From Anisakis pegreffii (taxonomy: Eukaryota > Nematoda > Chromadorea > Rhabditida > Anisakidae), in contig JAPYMA010000193.1 of assembly GCA_035041965.1 (NCBI GenBank), positions 62,001-126,000 on the forward strand: 64,000 nucleotides of DNA. Direction: 5' to 3'. A program made the translations under genes and the position numbers. The first letter of the stretch is position 1; every line of letters begins with the position of its first letter. The notes under the pieces were generated by a model. The model saw only the letters and a list, made by a program, of their open reading frames with translations, did not search any database and was not told the DNA's origin. Below are positions 54,301 through 64,000 of this stretch, piece after piece.

Positions 54301-54419
54301 TTACTGCCGTCTTTCAACGCGGCTAACGAATATTCACGGGCATCTTGACCTTTGCCACCGTGCAGTACACACGGTGCAAACCCGAGTTTCGTTAGCCCCT
54401 TCGCAAGCATATCCGCACC
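51327..54419 (-). CDS. ddx-23: Spliceosomal DEAD-box helicase DDX23/PRP28, C-terminal two exons (partial)
   Basis: Exon 54419-54179 (phase 0 to 1) encodes the second RecA-like (HELICc) lobe: [26 protein letters not shown], motif V as [14 protein letters not shown] and motif VI as THRIGRT. Exon 51526-51327 completes [18 protein letters not shown], continues with [17 protein letters not shown] and ends at TAA. These stretches are diagnostic for the PRP28/DDX23 family, the U5 snRNP ATPase that exchanges U1 for U6 at the 5' splice site, rather than for DDX46, DDX41 or DDX5. The 241- and 200-bp exons flank a 2652-bp intron. The preceding exon should end just before GAD (FVNQKK in relatives). I searched the rest of the window and did not see it, nor the DEAD motif or the GSGKT loop. 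The 5' part is therefore outside the window, behind a very long intron, or lost. Confidence 0.93.
52410..52423 (+). repeat. Run of 14 G in the DDX23 intron
   Basis: A 14-base poly-G tract followed by AGGAGGAGG sits in the last DDX23 intron, as poly-C on the transcribed sense strand. Such runs can form G-quadruplexes and often cause length errors in assembly. Confidence 0.9.
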
Positions 54420-55613
54420 CTGAAAGTCGACATTCATAATTCACTGTTGTTCATTCCATTTTGCTCGTTAAACTTTCATTCATCCACTCAGCTGAATCGA
54501 CAATAGCAACAACAACAGCCATATCATAATAATAGTAAAACCATTATTATCGTTTTTACTACTATTGTAGTATTTCGTTGATTCATAAATTGCCATTCAT
54601 AGCGTACTCTTTTCATCCGTTAACAAAAGCGCGAAAGCAGCTTTCAGGCGGGAATCACTACAGTTTCATCGATACATCAAATTGTATCGTTGAAAACGGT
54701 TCAGTTTATCACATTTCCCACAACTTCTACAATAATAATTCGAATCTATTCCCAAATTCTTCAACATTTAACGTATTGTGGTGAAACATCAGTCCTACTA
54801 ATGGATCAAGTCAGTCACTCAATCCAACAGCACAGTCGCAACGAATGGAATGGAGGTGTCAACAATGAAATTCACTGCGGATGATAGAATAATAAATTAT
54901 CTTATTAATTCACTCGCTCAAATGTTATTTTGCCACAGAATGACTACCTTAATCGTTACTGTCTAAGCCGATGTTACATTGCGCTGAAATCGTGCATTTA
55001 ACTAAAATGGAAATGAAAATCAAAAATCGTTCGGTATTTTTATGATAGCAAAAACATTTCAGCCAACGCAATTCAATCAATCAACTCAATGAATCTAGTT
55101 ATCATTCAACAGAGTGCACAAACGCTGTCGCGTTATATGAATATTATAACACTATTTAGAGTAAATATTGCATGTTTGAAAGCATTTGATTAGATAGCAA
55201 TAAATATGTGTATGTGTGTGAATAATTCGTATAATATTCAACAACTACCACATTTTCAACTCACACAACTTCTGAATTTATAATGGCATTCAATTAACTC
55301 AATCTTCGAGTTGACTGTTCCGTAATCTTAAACAAACACCACACCGATATTTAGAGTTCCTATTCTGTATATTACATCAAAGGCGCAAGAATGCAAAACA
55401 ACTGAAATCTGCAATCGTACAAAGTCATCCATATAATCGCGTATTCACCTACTCAGCATGGCAATAACAGCGTTAGCATAAACGATAACCCTACAGAAAC
55501 AAAAACATATTGCAGTCGAGTTTTTGAAACGAAGAAAATTTTGAAAACTAAAAACTCCAAAGATGCATCGGTATGGAAATATAATATTAACAAACTCAAA
55601 TAGTTCATCACAG

Positions 55614-55813
55614 AGTAACTTTTTGGCCGGAGAGGGGGAGAGGACCCCTTTCACGAGCAAAAAGGACGAGGAAGGGCGATAAAAAAAGTCGGGGAGGAGA
55701 TACCTGGACGGGAGGGGGTCTCCACAGAGAGGCATCAGTCTGGAGGGGGCGGGGAGCCCGACCAAAAAGTCAAGGAGTAAAGCAGTCGCGAAACCTATTC
55801 CCTGACGAACACT
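55614..55813 (-). repeat. GC-rich dispersed repeat, copy 3 (inverted)
   Basis: Read on the minus strand, this block begins at the AGTGTTCGTC end word and runs through CTCCTTGACTTTTTGG, CTCCCCGCCCCCTCC, GAGACCCCCTCCCGTCC and CTCCCCGACTTTTT. The unit CTCCxxGACTTTTT + GxGxCCCCCTCCCG thus occurs twice within it. It matches copies 1 and 2 in inverted orientation and is the longest of the three. Confidence 0.7.
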
Positions 55814-56804
55814 GAATAAAATAAAATAAAGAATAAAAAGATGAATACCGTTAATATGAATGAAAATGAAATTTCGAAAAAGTTTCAATATTGCGCAGTA
55901 CCAAAATCTTAATAAATCATAATTCAATTCAGATGAAGGATGGAGGAGAGACTTACATAAAAGCACACATACTTTGTATGTGTTAAGGAAAAACACTAAA
56001 GAGATGATAAAAGAGCACCAAATCTAATGAATTGAACAGAAGAAATGCAAAAAACTGGTTTTATGAAGCAACGATTATGCAGAATACACAATGAGCATTA
56101 CCTGTGATAATAACGCACAAGTCTATCAGAAATATATTAGTGATGATAATATAATATCATCTTTAATAATTACTCAGTGATGAGAATGATAAACTGAATA
56201 AGAAGTGCGAAAAGGGCGATGATCGGTGATGATCATAAATAATGAAAATAATGAATGTTAAGAAAAGACTAAATTGTAACATGAATCAGGACAATATTTA
56301 ATTTTATATAAACAGGCGCATCACTTCTTTCAATAATTCTCTCGATCTTCCTTAACACAAAAACAACCAAAGAATAACAGAAACGGCATTTCAACGTCCA
56401 CTTTCTCCCCTGTCATCCAACCACAATGTTAATTTCTAAAAGGCACTTCGAATACCTTCACAAGTCTCCCCCACCAACAAACAAAAACTTCCATCATCAG
56501 CCCCCATAATCAGCGTTATTATCTTCTTCGAACGAGCAAATTCACTGATGAAATTAAATTCGCGTTTCAGAGCGTTAATGCACATTACCGATGACGAGTT
56601 GCTGATTGTTTCATAATATTCCTCAATTATAAATTACGGACAAAATTACCACACAAAATTCATACACGATATTCATTAACTAATTCGTGGTCAATTTCGG
56701 TGGGAAGAGGAGAAGGAATTTCAAAGAAATAATTGAATATGGGATGATTATAGATAGTACTTTCAAAAATCTGGATATGTAAAAGGATTTCAAAAAACTA
56801 CATT

Positions 56805-56858
56805 AAGCCGAAAAGCCGAAAAGAAAGCCGAAAAGCCTGAAAAATAAAGCCGAAAAAA
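56805..56858. repeat. AAGCCGAAA tandem repeat
   Basis: About five imperfect units of AAGCCGAAA(A) occur within 54 bases, presumably from replication slippage. Confidence 0.7.
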
Positions 56859-57792
56859 CAGAACAATAAATGGAATCTGAAGAAGGCAGTCTATATCAAG
56901 GCTATATAGACTAGAAAATAATGTTATTCACGATTCATCAACACTCTACTGCAAGAACATAATTTTAAACGAATTTTCTTGTCATTCCTCGACCAAAAAT
57001 GAAAGTATCGTGAAACATTTGAAGAACTGAAAACATTCTACAGAGAATGTCAACGGTAAATCTTAAAAGCTGCGCAAACTTGCAATAATGCGTTACACAA
57101 TGAGAATACGCTCATGAGATTTACTCGAAACTAAAGTAACGCATTTCCATTATCACTAGTCACTGTCCGTCGCATGAAATGATTTCTTTTTGATGGTTGC
57201 TTCCTGGTGATGACATGAAGTGAGAAAAATGTTAAAGAAAGTACACAAAAATATGGATGAAGACTTTTTTTGGATATTCTGCAAAAAATTTTGCAACAAA
57301 ATAACCAACAGGATGCAAAAACCGTTCTGGTCGAAAGCTCTGGGACGTTTACTTGTATCACGGCTAACATACATAAACATATGAATGACTGACGAAAGTA
57401 TTACACGAAGCTAATCTAACATTGACCAACAATTACTGGCTTGTCACGGAACGGGAAAATTCATAGGAGCATGGAGTGGCAAGTAGAATAAAAAGGATTT
57501 TTGAAACACTGTTTGCGTTGTAATGGCAAAAATCAAATGAAATGAAACACTTCATCTGGGTTGAAGTTATTCAAAGTATCTCTACATACAAACTAACTGC
57601 TATTGGCACATGGACTTGTATGATAAAAATATATTGTTCGTAGAATTAAAGCAGCATGACCGATTATTTTCCAATTTTATTTCATGCTCGGAGGGACTGC
57701 ATGGAGTGAAAATTCCAACGATACTCAACGAGCGTAATGAATAAAGCTGCCTTCTGAAATCGCTGAGAATGTTAATTTGTCGTTAATTCTGA

Positions 57793-60111
57793 ATGAATGA
57801 AATTAGGAGAGGCGTCAGTCCTTGGTCCCAAAGACCGCATTTTCACGCAACAATGCATGCATTCAGCGACCGAATGGTTTCTGAATACAACTCAAAATTG
57901 TCGAAAGTAGACAGAACATTACAACCGTCGTTTACAATCATAACAACTTATCGATTAAAAGAGCAAATAAATGAACAACGATTGCTGATGACATGATCAA
58001 ATAATCGCTATTAAGTAACTATGAACCTCAGATGAATTATTGTGCGACAAAAGTTAATCAACTGTGAAACTGTTAGTTCACTCAAAGAACCATTGAACAA
58101 TTAGGCCCACACACAGTTAAAGTTGAACTAAATTAAAAACCGTTCCGAATGAACCGGTTACCTTGCATTTTATATCGGAAAAAAGATAAAAATGAATTTG
58201 TTGTATTGTTTCATATGGATGATGATCGCTGATTAGGAAATATGAACGATGTTGATCGATAGATTGACAAACAGTATTCAATTAATTATTCTCAGATCGG
58301 GTTAGTCAGTGTTCAGTGTTGGATCGTTTCAATTCGCAGTACCCTTTGCTGATGGATATGCACAAGTTAGCACAGAAGTGCGTTACGTCATTGCGGTGTG
58401 AAACGTTTGAATCGATAATTCCATAACACTTCCCTCTCGTTTCAAATCGATATCACAGTAGTTGCATATGGCGAGAAATGAATTGCTTGTTTCCTCGAAG
58501 ATGAAACTGGACGAATATAATTGCTCTTAGAAATTAGGAGACGACGAAGGATAATGACACCCTTATAGACACCTCAACAAGATGGTAAACTTCAACAACT
58601 CGTTCATGATTTGCAATTACAATGTTCAATTATAACATCCTCTCTTGGTTATTCGTTTACGACTTTTCCAAAAACACTCGAAAGTGGACAATCGCTAGTC
58701 AAAGCACTGCCATCGAAACCAATAAAAATAACTGGTAATTATTTGAACTGGATCAATGACGTAACGATAAGTTCAAATAATAGTGAACAAGATTTCTAAA
58801 ATGTGTCGACATCTTTTTTCACCATTTCAAGTGTGAAAGGCTGTGTAACGAACGATGCAGAGTTGTGCACCAACTCTGACTTTAATCGGATATTATCAAG
58901 AATTTTCATAAATTTATTAAAGTCTGCATCATATGATTCGATCTATTCAAGCAATGCAGTATTTTGTATGCAAATATAGCAATTATTGAATTCAAAAACG
59001 TACTGTGCCATACAACAGCTTGCTGGATATGAGATGAATTCATAGCAATCAGAGAGGGGGTTTGTACTTCCTGGATGAAGTCAATTCGTCCATTGCATTC
59101 ACATGTCTTCAATACTCACCCAATGCATCTTTTTTAGAAACAAATGGAATGATTTATTCAAAAGAAAGTTCCAAATTACTCCAACTGATTTCATTATTTT
59201 AAAAAGGATTCAGTATCAAAATGTAAATTTATTAACGATTCTAATCAACAAATTTCATTCAGTATTTTAGATTTTCCACTTCATTATAACGGTTAGAATA
59301 AGCCACATACAGATACGCACTGAAGTTATGAATTAATTTAATGCAAATTCAATACATCAGCACCATTTTTTGATACAATATTAATTCAAGAGTGCATTCC
59401 TGAAAATAGAATATGCAGTCACTCTTCACAGATCAAAAAATACTCCGCTTACGAATGAGCTGTGCCATGACATCCAAAATACATACACTACTACTCTCAA
59501 TATGGGTAAATGTAGAAAACAGAAACAAACACACATTACTATTTAAACTATGAAATAGATATCTATAACGCCACTCCACAGGATTATGCTTGCATGCTGG
59601 ATATCACAGCAAAAACTGAATGAGTTGGTGTTCATATAGGAGCATTCAAGAATTCTGGTTCATAATCAAATCATAACAAAACAAACGATAGAAAGGAGAG
59701 CCATGATATGATTCACCTGAGCGCACTGTAGTCTTTCACCTCTAAACGGCAATTTTCAGTATGCGTAAAAAACAAAGTAAGAGTACAAGTATCAAAAATA
59801 ATAGCAGACTACTTTTTTTCAAATGGGAAAAGACAATAATAAGCGATTATATAAACTATTAGCTCATTGATAAGTGCACTACTCTCGAATCAGCGTTGTT
59901 ATCAAACTCTCACAAAATGATGCTTACGGGATAAAATCTTGAAGATTTAAGAGAGGAAATGAATTGGAAAAGACTTGCCAACAAAATGGAAGCAACAAGT
60001 CGGAATAAAGACTAAATGACTACGCCTTAGGAGAGAAATAAGAAGAGCGATGGTGAGGAGCGTTATGATGGAAGACAGCATTGTGATAAAACAAAGACAT
60101 TACTCAACTGA
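57793..60111 (+). CDS. Candidate small gene of unknown function, 4 exons, 125 aa
   Basis: Exons are 57793-57906, 58569-58734, 59760-59776 and 60031-60111 (stop TGA), with phases 0, 1 and 0 in agreement. Exon 1 starts with ATG (MNEIRRGVSPWSQRPHF) and ends at GTAGAC. Exon 2 (TTATAG to GTAATT) encodes GKLQQLVHDLQLQCS, a possible short helix, and LVKALPSKPIKIT. The 17-bp micro-exon 3 (TTTTCAG to GTAAGA) adds VCVKNK. Exon 4 (CCTTAG) continues with ERNKKSDGEERYDG and ends CDKTKTLLN. The lysine-rich continuation across exons 2 to 4 is what makes the chain convincing; exon 1 is the weakest link and other upstream exons are possible. There is no signal peptide, membrane helix or recognised domain. It lies on the opposite strand to DDX23, in what may be a DDX23 intron. 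Confidence 0.4.
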
Positions 60112-61333
60112 TTATCAACTTCGGCCGAGTTATCTTGCATCGCACTCACTTCCATTCATATTCCGCGAAACATCCAAACAACCAACTCTTCACTTCATCT
60201 TTCTCGTGAAAGCGACATTGACAAAAGATTTGTAAAGAAAACAAAAAACTGGATCGTTCTCAGAGAGCAGTTAATGAGAGAGCGGAATTAATTCTCTTAT
60301 CGTTATTTGGGAACGATGAGCGATAACAAATAACAGAATATGAAACAAATGTACGCGTTGAAAAGAAGTCAAATCGAATCAAATCAATGCAAATAGAACG
60401 GATGAAACGATATGAAATGAAACCAAAATGAATAAACAAATGAAAGAAGGGAAGAAGAACGAATGAAACAAAATGCATTCCCGTTCTATTCATTCACTGC
60501 ATATATGTAACATATTACATGACAACAATATATGCATGTAGCAAATATTCATCATCATCACACATACACTAACTTACTTCTACATCACGAACAGCATGCC
60601 TAGAGTCATAACTTCGAAAAGAAAAACATCAATTGAACTGCGAACTGAACGAATATTTACTTATTGATAACAGCATTCATTTAGCTATTAAAGCATCCAA
60701 CAGTGTTTACCTGCTGCAGTGATACAAGATAGGATGTAGCTACCACTTGGATGGCAGAGAAGTGGGACGAGAGAGGTAGAAATAGAGATCGATGGAGTAG
60801 AGTTTATCGCAGAAACAGAGGATTAATGAGAAAAGGTTTTATTTGAGGATGGGGTGGGGTATGGTCACGATTGCATTAGGGTGTCGGCTATGACACAGTC
60901 TATTCGATGAGTTTCTAATATGTACATCCCTAGATAGTAGCTAAAGACAGCTGACTGGAAAACAGTCGAAAGGAGGTTCAAAAAAGATTCAATGTGTAAA
61001 CGCAAAACACCAGTGACGATAAAATGGTCTAACCGATAGAGGTAGACATGAAGTTAAGCGATTTATTTGGCTTCAATCTTAAAATATCAATTACCTCATC
61101 CAACAGTTTATTCCTTTAATTATTAGTTTCACATTCAGTTTAAAAGTTCAGATTAATTATTAGTTTCACATTCGGCTTAAAAGTTCAGAATCGATCTCAA
61201 TATTTGTCACTCTTTCAAATCCACCAAACTTACTGACACATTTTTCAATGGAACCGATCATGGATTCTCTCCTTATAACAATCCACTTTCATTTCTTTTA
61301 CGTATCATTTCATTTCAACAAGTTTGATTACCA
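60112..61333. other. No gene seen; A-rich tract and a tandem duplication
   Basis: The region 60240-60480 is very purine-rich on the + strand (GAAATGAAACC, AAAGAAGGGAAGAAG words). A 37-bp duplication lies at 61116-61189. No exon could be supported. Confidence 0.4.
61116..61189. repeat. 37-bp tandem duplication
   Basis: Two adjacent 37-bp copies (61116-61152 and 61153-61189) begin TTAATTATTAGTTTCACATT and end AAAAGTTCAGA. They differ at two positions (CAGTTT versus CGGCTT). Confidence 0.85.
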
Positions 61334-62780
61334 CTATTTGATCATTATTTTATCGTATATAATCGGAAAATTATTATTTATTTCACTGCAGTTCTGAAGG
61401 TTCTGAAGAAAATATCACAGAGCGGCAGAATAAAGCTTCAGATTTAGACTAATTTCTGAATGATGAAACATTGAATTCGATTATATTGTACTTTCGAAAC
61501 ATTGGCGGTTTGTCAGTTATTAAGCGGAAATTGAGGATTTATGGTAATGAACCATTTAAGGTAACTGAGGTGGTAATGACCACAAAACGAAGGAAATAAT
61601 GAGGCGAAATTTAGAGTTATCCACAACTTTTTATTGCACTATTGGATGTCAGTTCTAAATTACTGCCTTACTGTGCATAACATGTTCAGTATCGATTCTC
61701 GTAGCCGTTCAACTATTCATTTTTTTGAGTTTTCTGTTGCAAGTAAATTTGATCGGCGTTGCTTTTCGAATACCGAGAAGATGTGAATGCACACTGTACT
61801 GTGCGTACTTCAATTTTAGGAGACATTTAGAGATGCACTTTTAGTCGGTAATTAATTTTCGAAGATATTCAGAATTCAGTCGTATAAACAAAACGTCATG
61901 ATATATGTTCGCACTTATGATGCACTTTGTTCCATTGATTCTACACTCATCCACCGCAAAAACTTTCTTTCTTACATTACTACTAGATCTATGCGGATAC
62001 ATACTGGTGATAGAAATTTAGGGTCGACCGAAATCTGACTGAATTTTATCAGATTTTATCGACCGAACTTCGGTTGATTTACCAAACAGATTCCACTGGT
62101 TACTATCACCCATACAATATACATTCTTATTGAACCTTCTGTAGTGAAATACTTAGCAGACCAGAATACTGCACGGAAAATATTCCTAGAGTAATGCATT
62201 AATGGTCAATATAGAGGTGATATATATGGATGGGTGGGTGGCTGGAATCCTTCGACATTGGTACCAAGAAATTGACATGTTGCTGGGCAAAATTGAGGAT
62301 ACGGGCTATTTGAAGATATTCCTATAGTAATGTATTGATGATTGATATAGAGGTGATTTACACCGCTGAGAAGTGCACATGGAAAACGGAAGTACGCCGC
62401 TGGGAGTTAAGTTCACATATTGTCATCCTAAGACACGGATCGGCAAACTATAGCCCCGGAGTGACTTGCACTGGCCTATGGATTGGCGCTGCTCGTCGCA
62501 ATCTTCCGCTGCGCAATGCTATGAACTATTTTTCATACATCACCAGGTTCAGTGAAAGAGATTGGTTCAGTTCCGTCATCGCGTGAATAATTCGGAATAA
62601 GATTTAACCTTTCACACATTTCTCGGATAGGTGATCAGATACAAGTCAAAGCACAGCCTATCTCAAGATCCATACAGACCTGTTTTCAGAGTGCTCAATT
62701 TCGAGACACTGCGCAATGTTTCGAATAAGTTGGAAACATTGTGAGAAAAGTTCCTGCGCTTTAAAGCACGTTATATAACA
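61334..62780 (-). CDS. Candidate minus-strand exon pair of an unidentified gene
   Basis: Exon 62780-62676 has a TTTTCAG acceptor and GTATGG donor and encodes 35 residues of helical character rich in Cys and Gln (FKAQELFSQCFQLIRNIAQC). In phase 0 it can join 61402-61334 (TTCTTCAG acceptor), which reads NLQNCSEINNNFPIIYDKIM to a TAG. The upstream start is not found in the last 1.2 kb. The first exon is quite persuasive; the second is short and could be chance. The sequence does not resemble the N-terminal part of DDX23, so it does not supply the missing helicase exons. Confidence 0.25.
62183..62360. repeat. Diverged direct repeat pair
   Basis: The words at 62183-62224 and 62319-62360 share the pattern TTCCTA-AGTAATG-ATT-ATGxT-ATATAGAGGTGAT with several substitutions; the copies start 136 bases apart. 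This is an old local duplication in non-coding sequence. Confidence 0.6.
62430..62520 (+). mobile_element. Possible hAT-like element fragment
   Basis: The words GGATCGGCAAACTATAGCCC and a following GC-richer stretch resemble the CAGTGGTCGGCAAACT-type ends of hAT elements. No matching opposite end or duplication was found, so the call is weak. Confidence 0.2.
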
Positions 62781-64000
62781 CTGAAAACTTGAGCTGGCTA
62801 GATCTTTTATCGGTTTTTCACCAATCAGTTTTTTTTTGCACCAATTCCAAATGAATACTTTGTCTTTCCACAACATTGTTCATCACTGTACTATGGTTCA
62901 AACGTGTTCATCATTTTAATGCTATCAGTTCCCCGCATAGTCTTCGAACTTTTTCGAGTTCAACTTATTTTTTCAACCCTCCGCATCGTCTTGTCGCTCA
63001 GACTCTAAACAGATACTCCTTTATTTCGTATCACAGTTCATTGTTGAGATATCCTCAACGTCCACAACATTATACAACTACCTGATCAAACTGAACTCAT
63101 AAGTCTTACTGACTTTCTAATGAATTAACGATTGACGATATAGGCTAACGAAGTACCCAGTGGGATTCCATTCAGAGAGAATCGACAAGAAATTCATTTC
63201 ATAAAAAGAGTCCCATAGTTATCCCTAAAGCGATAATAACACAATGATGAACGCATTAGATACTACAAAAACGTGATGAACAATGACACGAAGAATGAAA
63301 TCAAACATTTATAATCAGTGCGAGAAATTGGCCCACAAATAACACAAAAAAATTTTACACATCGTTGTGTAATGTTACTAATCGTAAGCGTTGGAAACGA
63401 CTGAAGTGGAGTGAAAATTGATGTAAGCAATCTAATGGTGGGTTACCCTATAAATTTCATCTAACTTTTTTTCTAATACTCCTGCAAGCAGAACTTTTTC
63501 GTTAAAACAGATGCAAAATGTGATTGTGAGATCGATGAGAATGACAAATAAACATAATTAAATTGAACTGGTCCCTGTGTTGAAGGATATTTGCAAAAGA
63601 ATTCATGAAGTTATTTGTGCTCGTTTTTCAAGGTAGAAACGATCTCCAACAACAAGCAATCACTCAGTTGACTGAAAGTTTAAAAATCTTCTCTCAAAAA
63701 TATCTTTTATTTAATTCGATTCATTCAAAGTAGGTTTCAATTTTTTCCTACAAATCGTTTGCCCAAAACAATACTCCCACAAAACAGAATTTTCATTTTA
63801 GAGTTTATTTTGACAATTTATTTATCATAATCGATTGTTTTTGACAAATCGTTCAACACCTTATTCAAAAGCTTCGCCTTGTGGATTGCGGTTGTGAAAA
63901 CCAGTGAGAAACTGATGATATCTATTTAACACAGAAGCAGAATGACTGCTTTTAGAATCACAAAATCCTTATGGGACGTTATGAATGCAGTCAAAATCAT
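62781..64000. other. No supported gene at the right edge
   Basis: The + strand frame 62876-63085 lacks splice support and shows no motif. The remainder is AT-rich. If DDX23 and the minus-strand candidate gene continue upstream, this is intron or promoter sequence. Confidence 0.4.

Larger units (their letters stand above)
54420..57792. other. Non-coding stretch upstream of the DDX23 exons
   Basis: If DDX23 continues to the right, this is intron. No conserved helicase motif is visible on the minus strand. The only distinct objects are the GC-rich repeat at 55614-55813 and the AAGCCGAAAA tract at 56805-56858. The long minus-strand frame 55445-55996 runs through the GC-rich repeat and is not a gene. 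Confidence 0.5.

Noticed and set aside
55445..55996. 183-codon minus-strand open frame
   Set aside because: It is kept open by the GC-rich repeat at 55614-55813 and has no motif.
1..64000. tRNA, rRNA, spliced-leader RNA, CRISPR array, bacterial operon, phage or viral gene
   Set aside because: None of the characteristic sequences or structures was found by reading both strands. The sequence is animal nuclear DNA.

Overview
This is animal nuclear DNA, most likely from a parasitic nematode. Four signs point there: AT-rich sequence, introns ending in TTTCAG or TTGCAG after T-rich tracts, genes split into many short exons, and two recognisable proteins whose best remembered relatives are C. elegans MDT-15 and the worm PRP28/DDX23 helicase. 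Long introns and sparse genes fit a clade III worm (ascaridoid or spirurid) better than Caenorhabditis, but the species is an inference. There is no prokaryotic operon, tRNA, rRNA, CRISPR array or plasmid/phage signature. Gene models were built by hand: open frame, splice signals at both ends, and matching codon phase between neighbouring exons.

Left part (1-24 kb), + strand. A 3-exon gene (2475-4915) encodes a 127-residue cysteine-rich zinc-ribbon-like protein. A long multi-exon gene (core 16658-23400, possible 5' exons back to 8683) encodes an unrecognised multi-pass membrane protein with a long Ser/Thr-rich C-terminal tail. Several of its introns hold minus-strand open frames of uncertain status and old hAT-like transposon ends lie upstream.

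Middle (24-40 kb). A minus-strand chain of five phase-compatible exons (27469-29586) is a likely but unidentified gene. On the + strand, three exons (30840-39406) join into an 86-residue signal peptide / CCxxxxCC ectodomain / single membrane helix protein resembling the WBP1-VOPP1-Shisa-CYYR1 group. Its large first intron carries two copies of a GC-rich dispersed repeat family; a third, inverted copy sits at 55.6 kb.

Right part (40-64 kb). The minus strand carries a complete 13-exon MED15/mdt-15 Mediator gene (47490 down to 40240, 860 residues, N-terminal KIX domain and the conserved C-terminal domain) and the last two exons of the spliceosomal DEAD-box helicase DDX23/PRP28 (54419 down to 51327). 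No earlier DDX23 exon was found in the remaining 9.6 kb. Instead that stretch holds a candidate small + strand gene (57793-60111), a candidate minus-strand exon pair (61334-62780) and the third GC-rich repeat.

MED15 is a transcription co-activator subunit and DDX23 is a splicing factor; their proximity is not obviously functional. The most interesting items are the small membrane-protein gene, the unrecognised membrane-protein gene, the nested small gene in the DDX23 upstream region, and the GC-rich repeat family.
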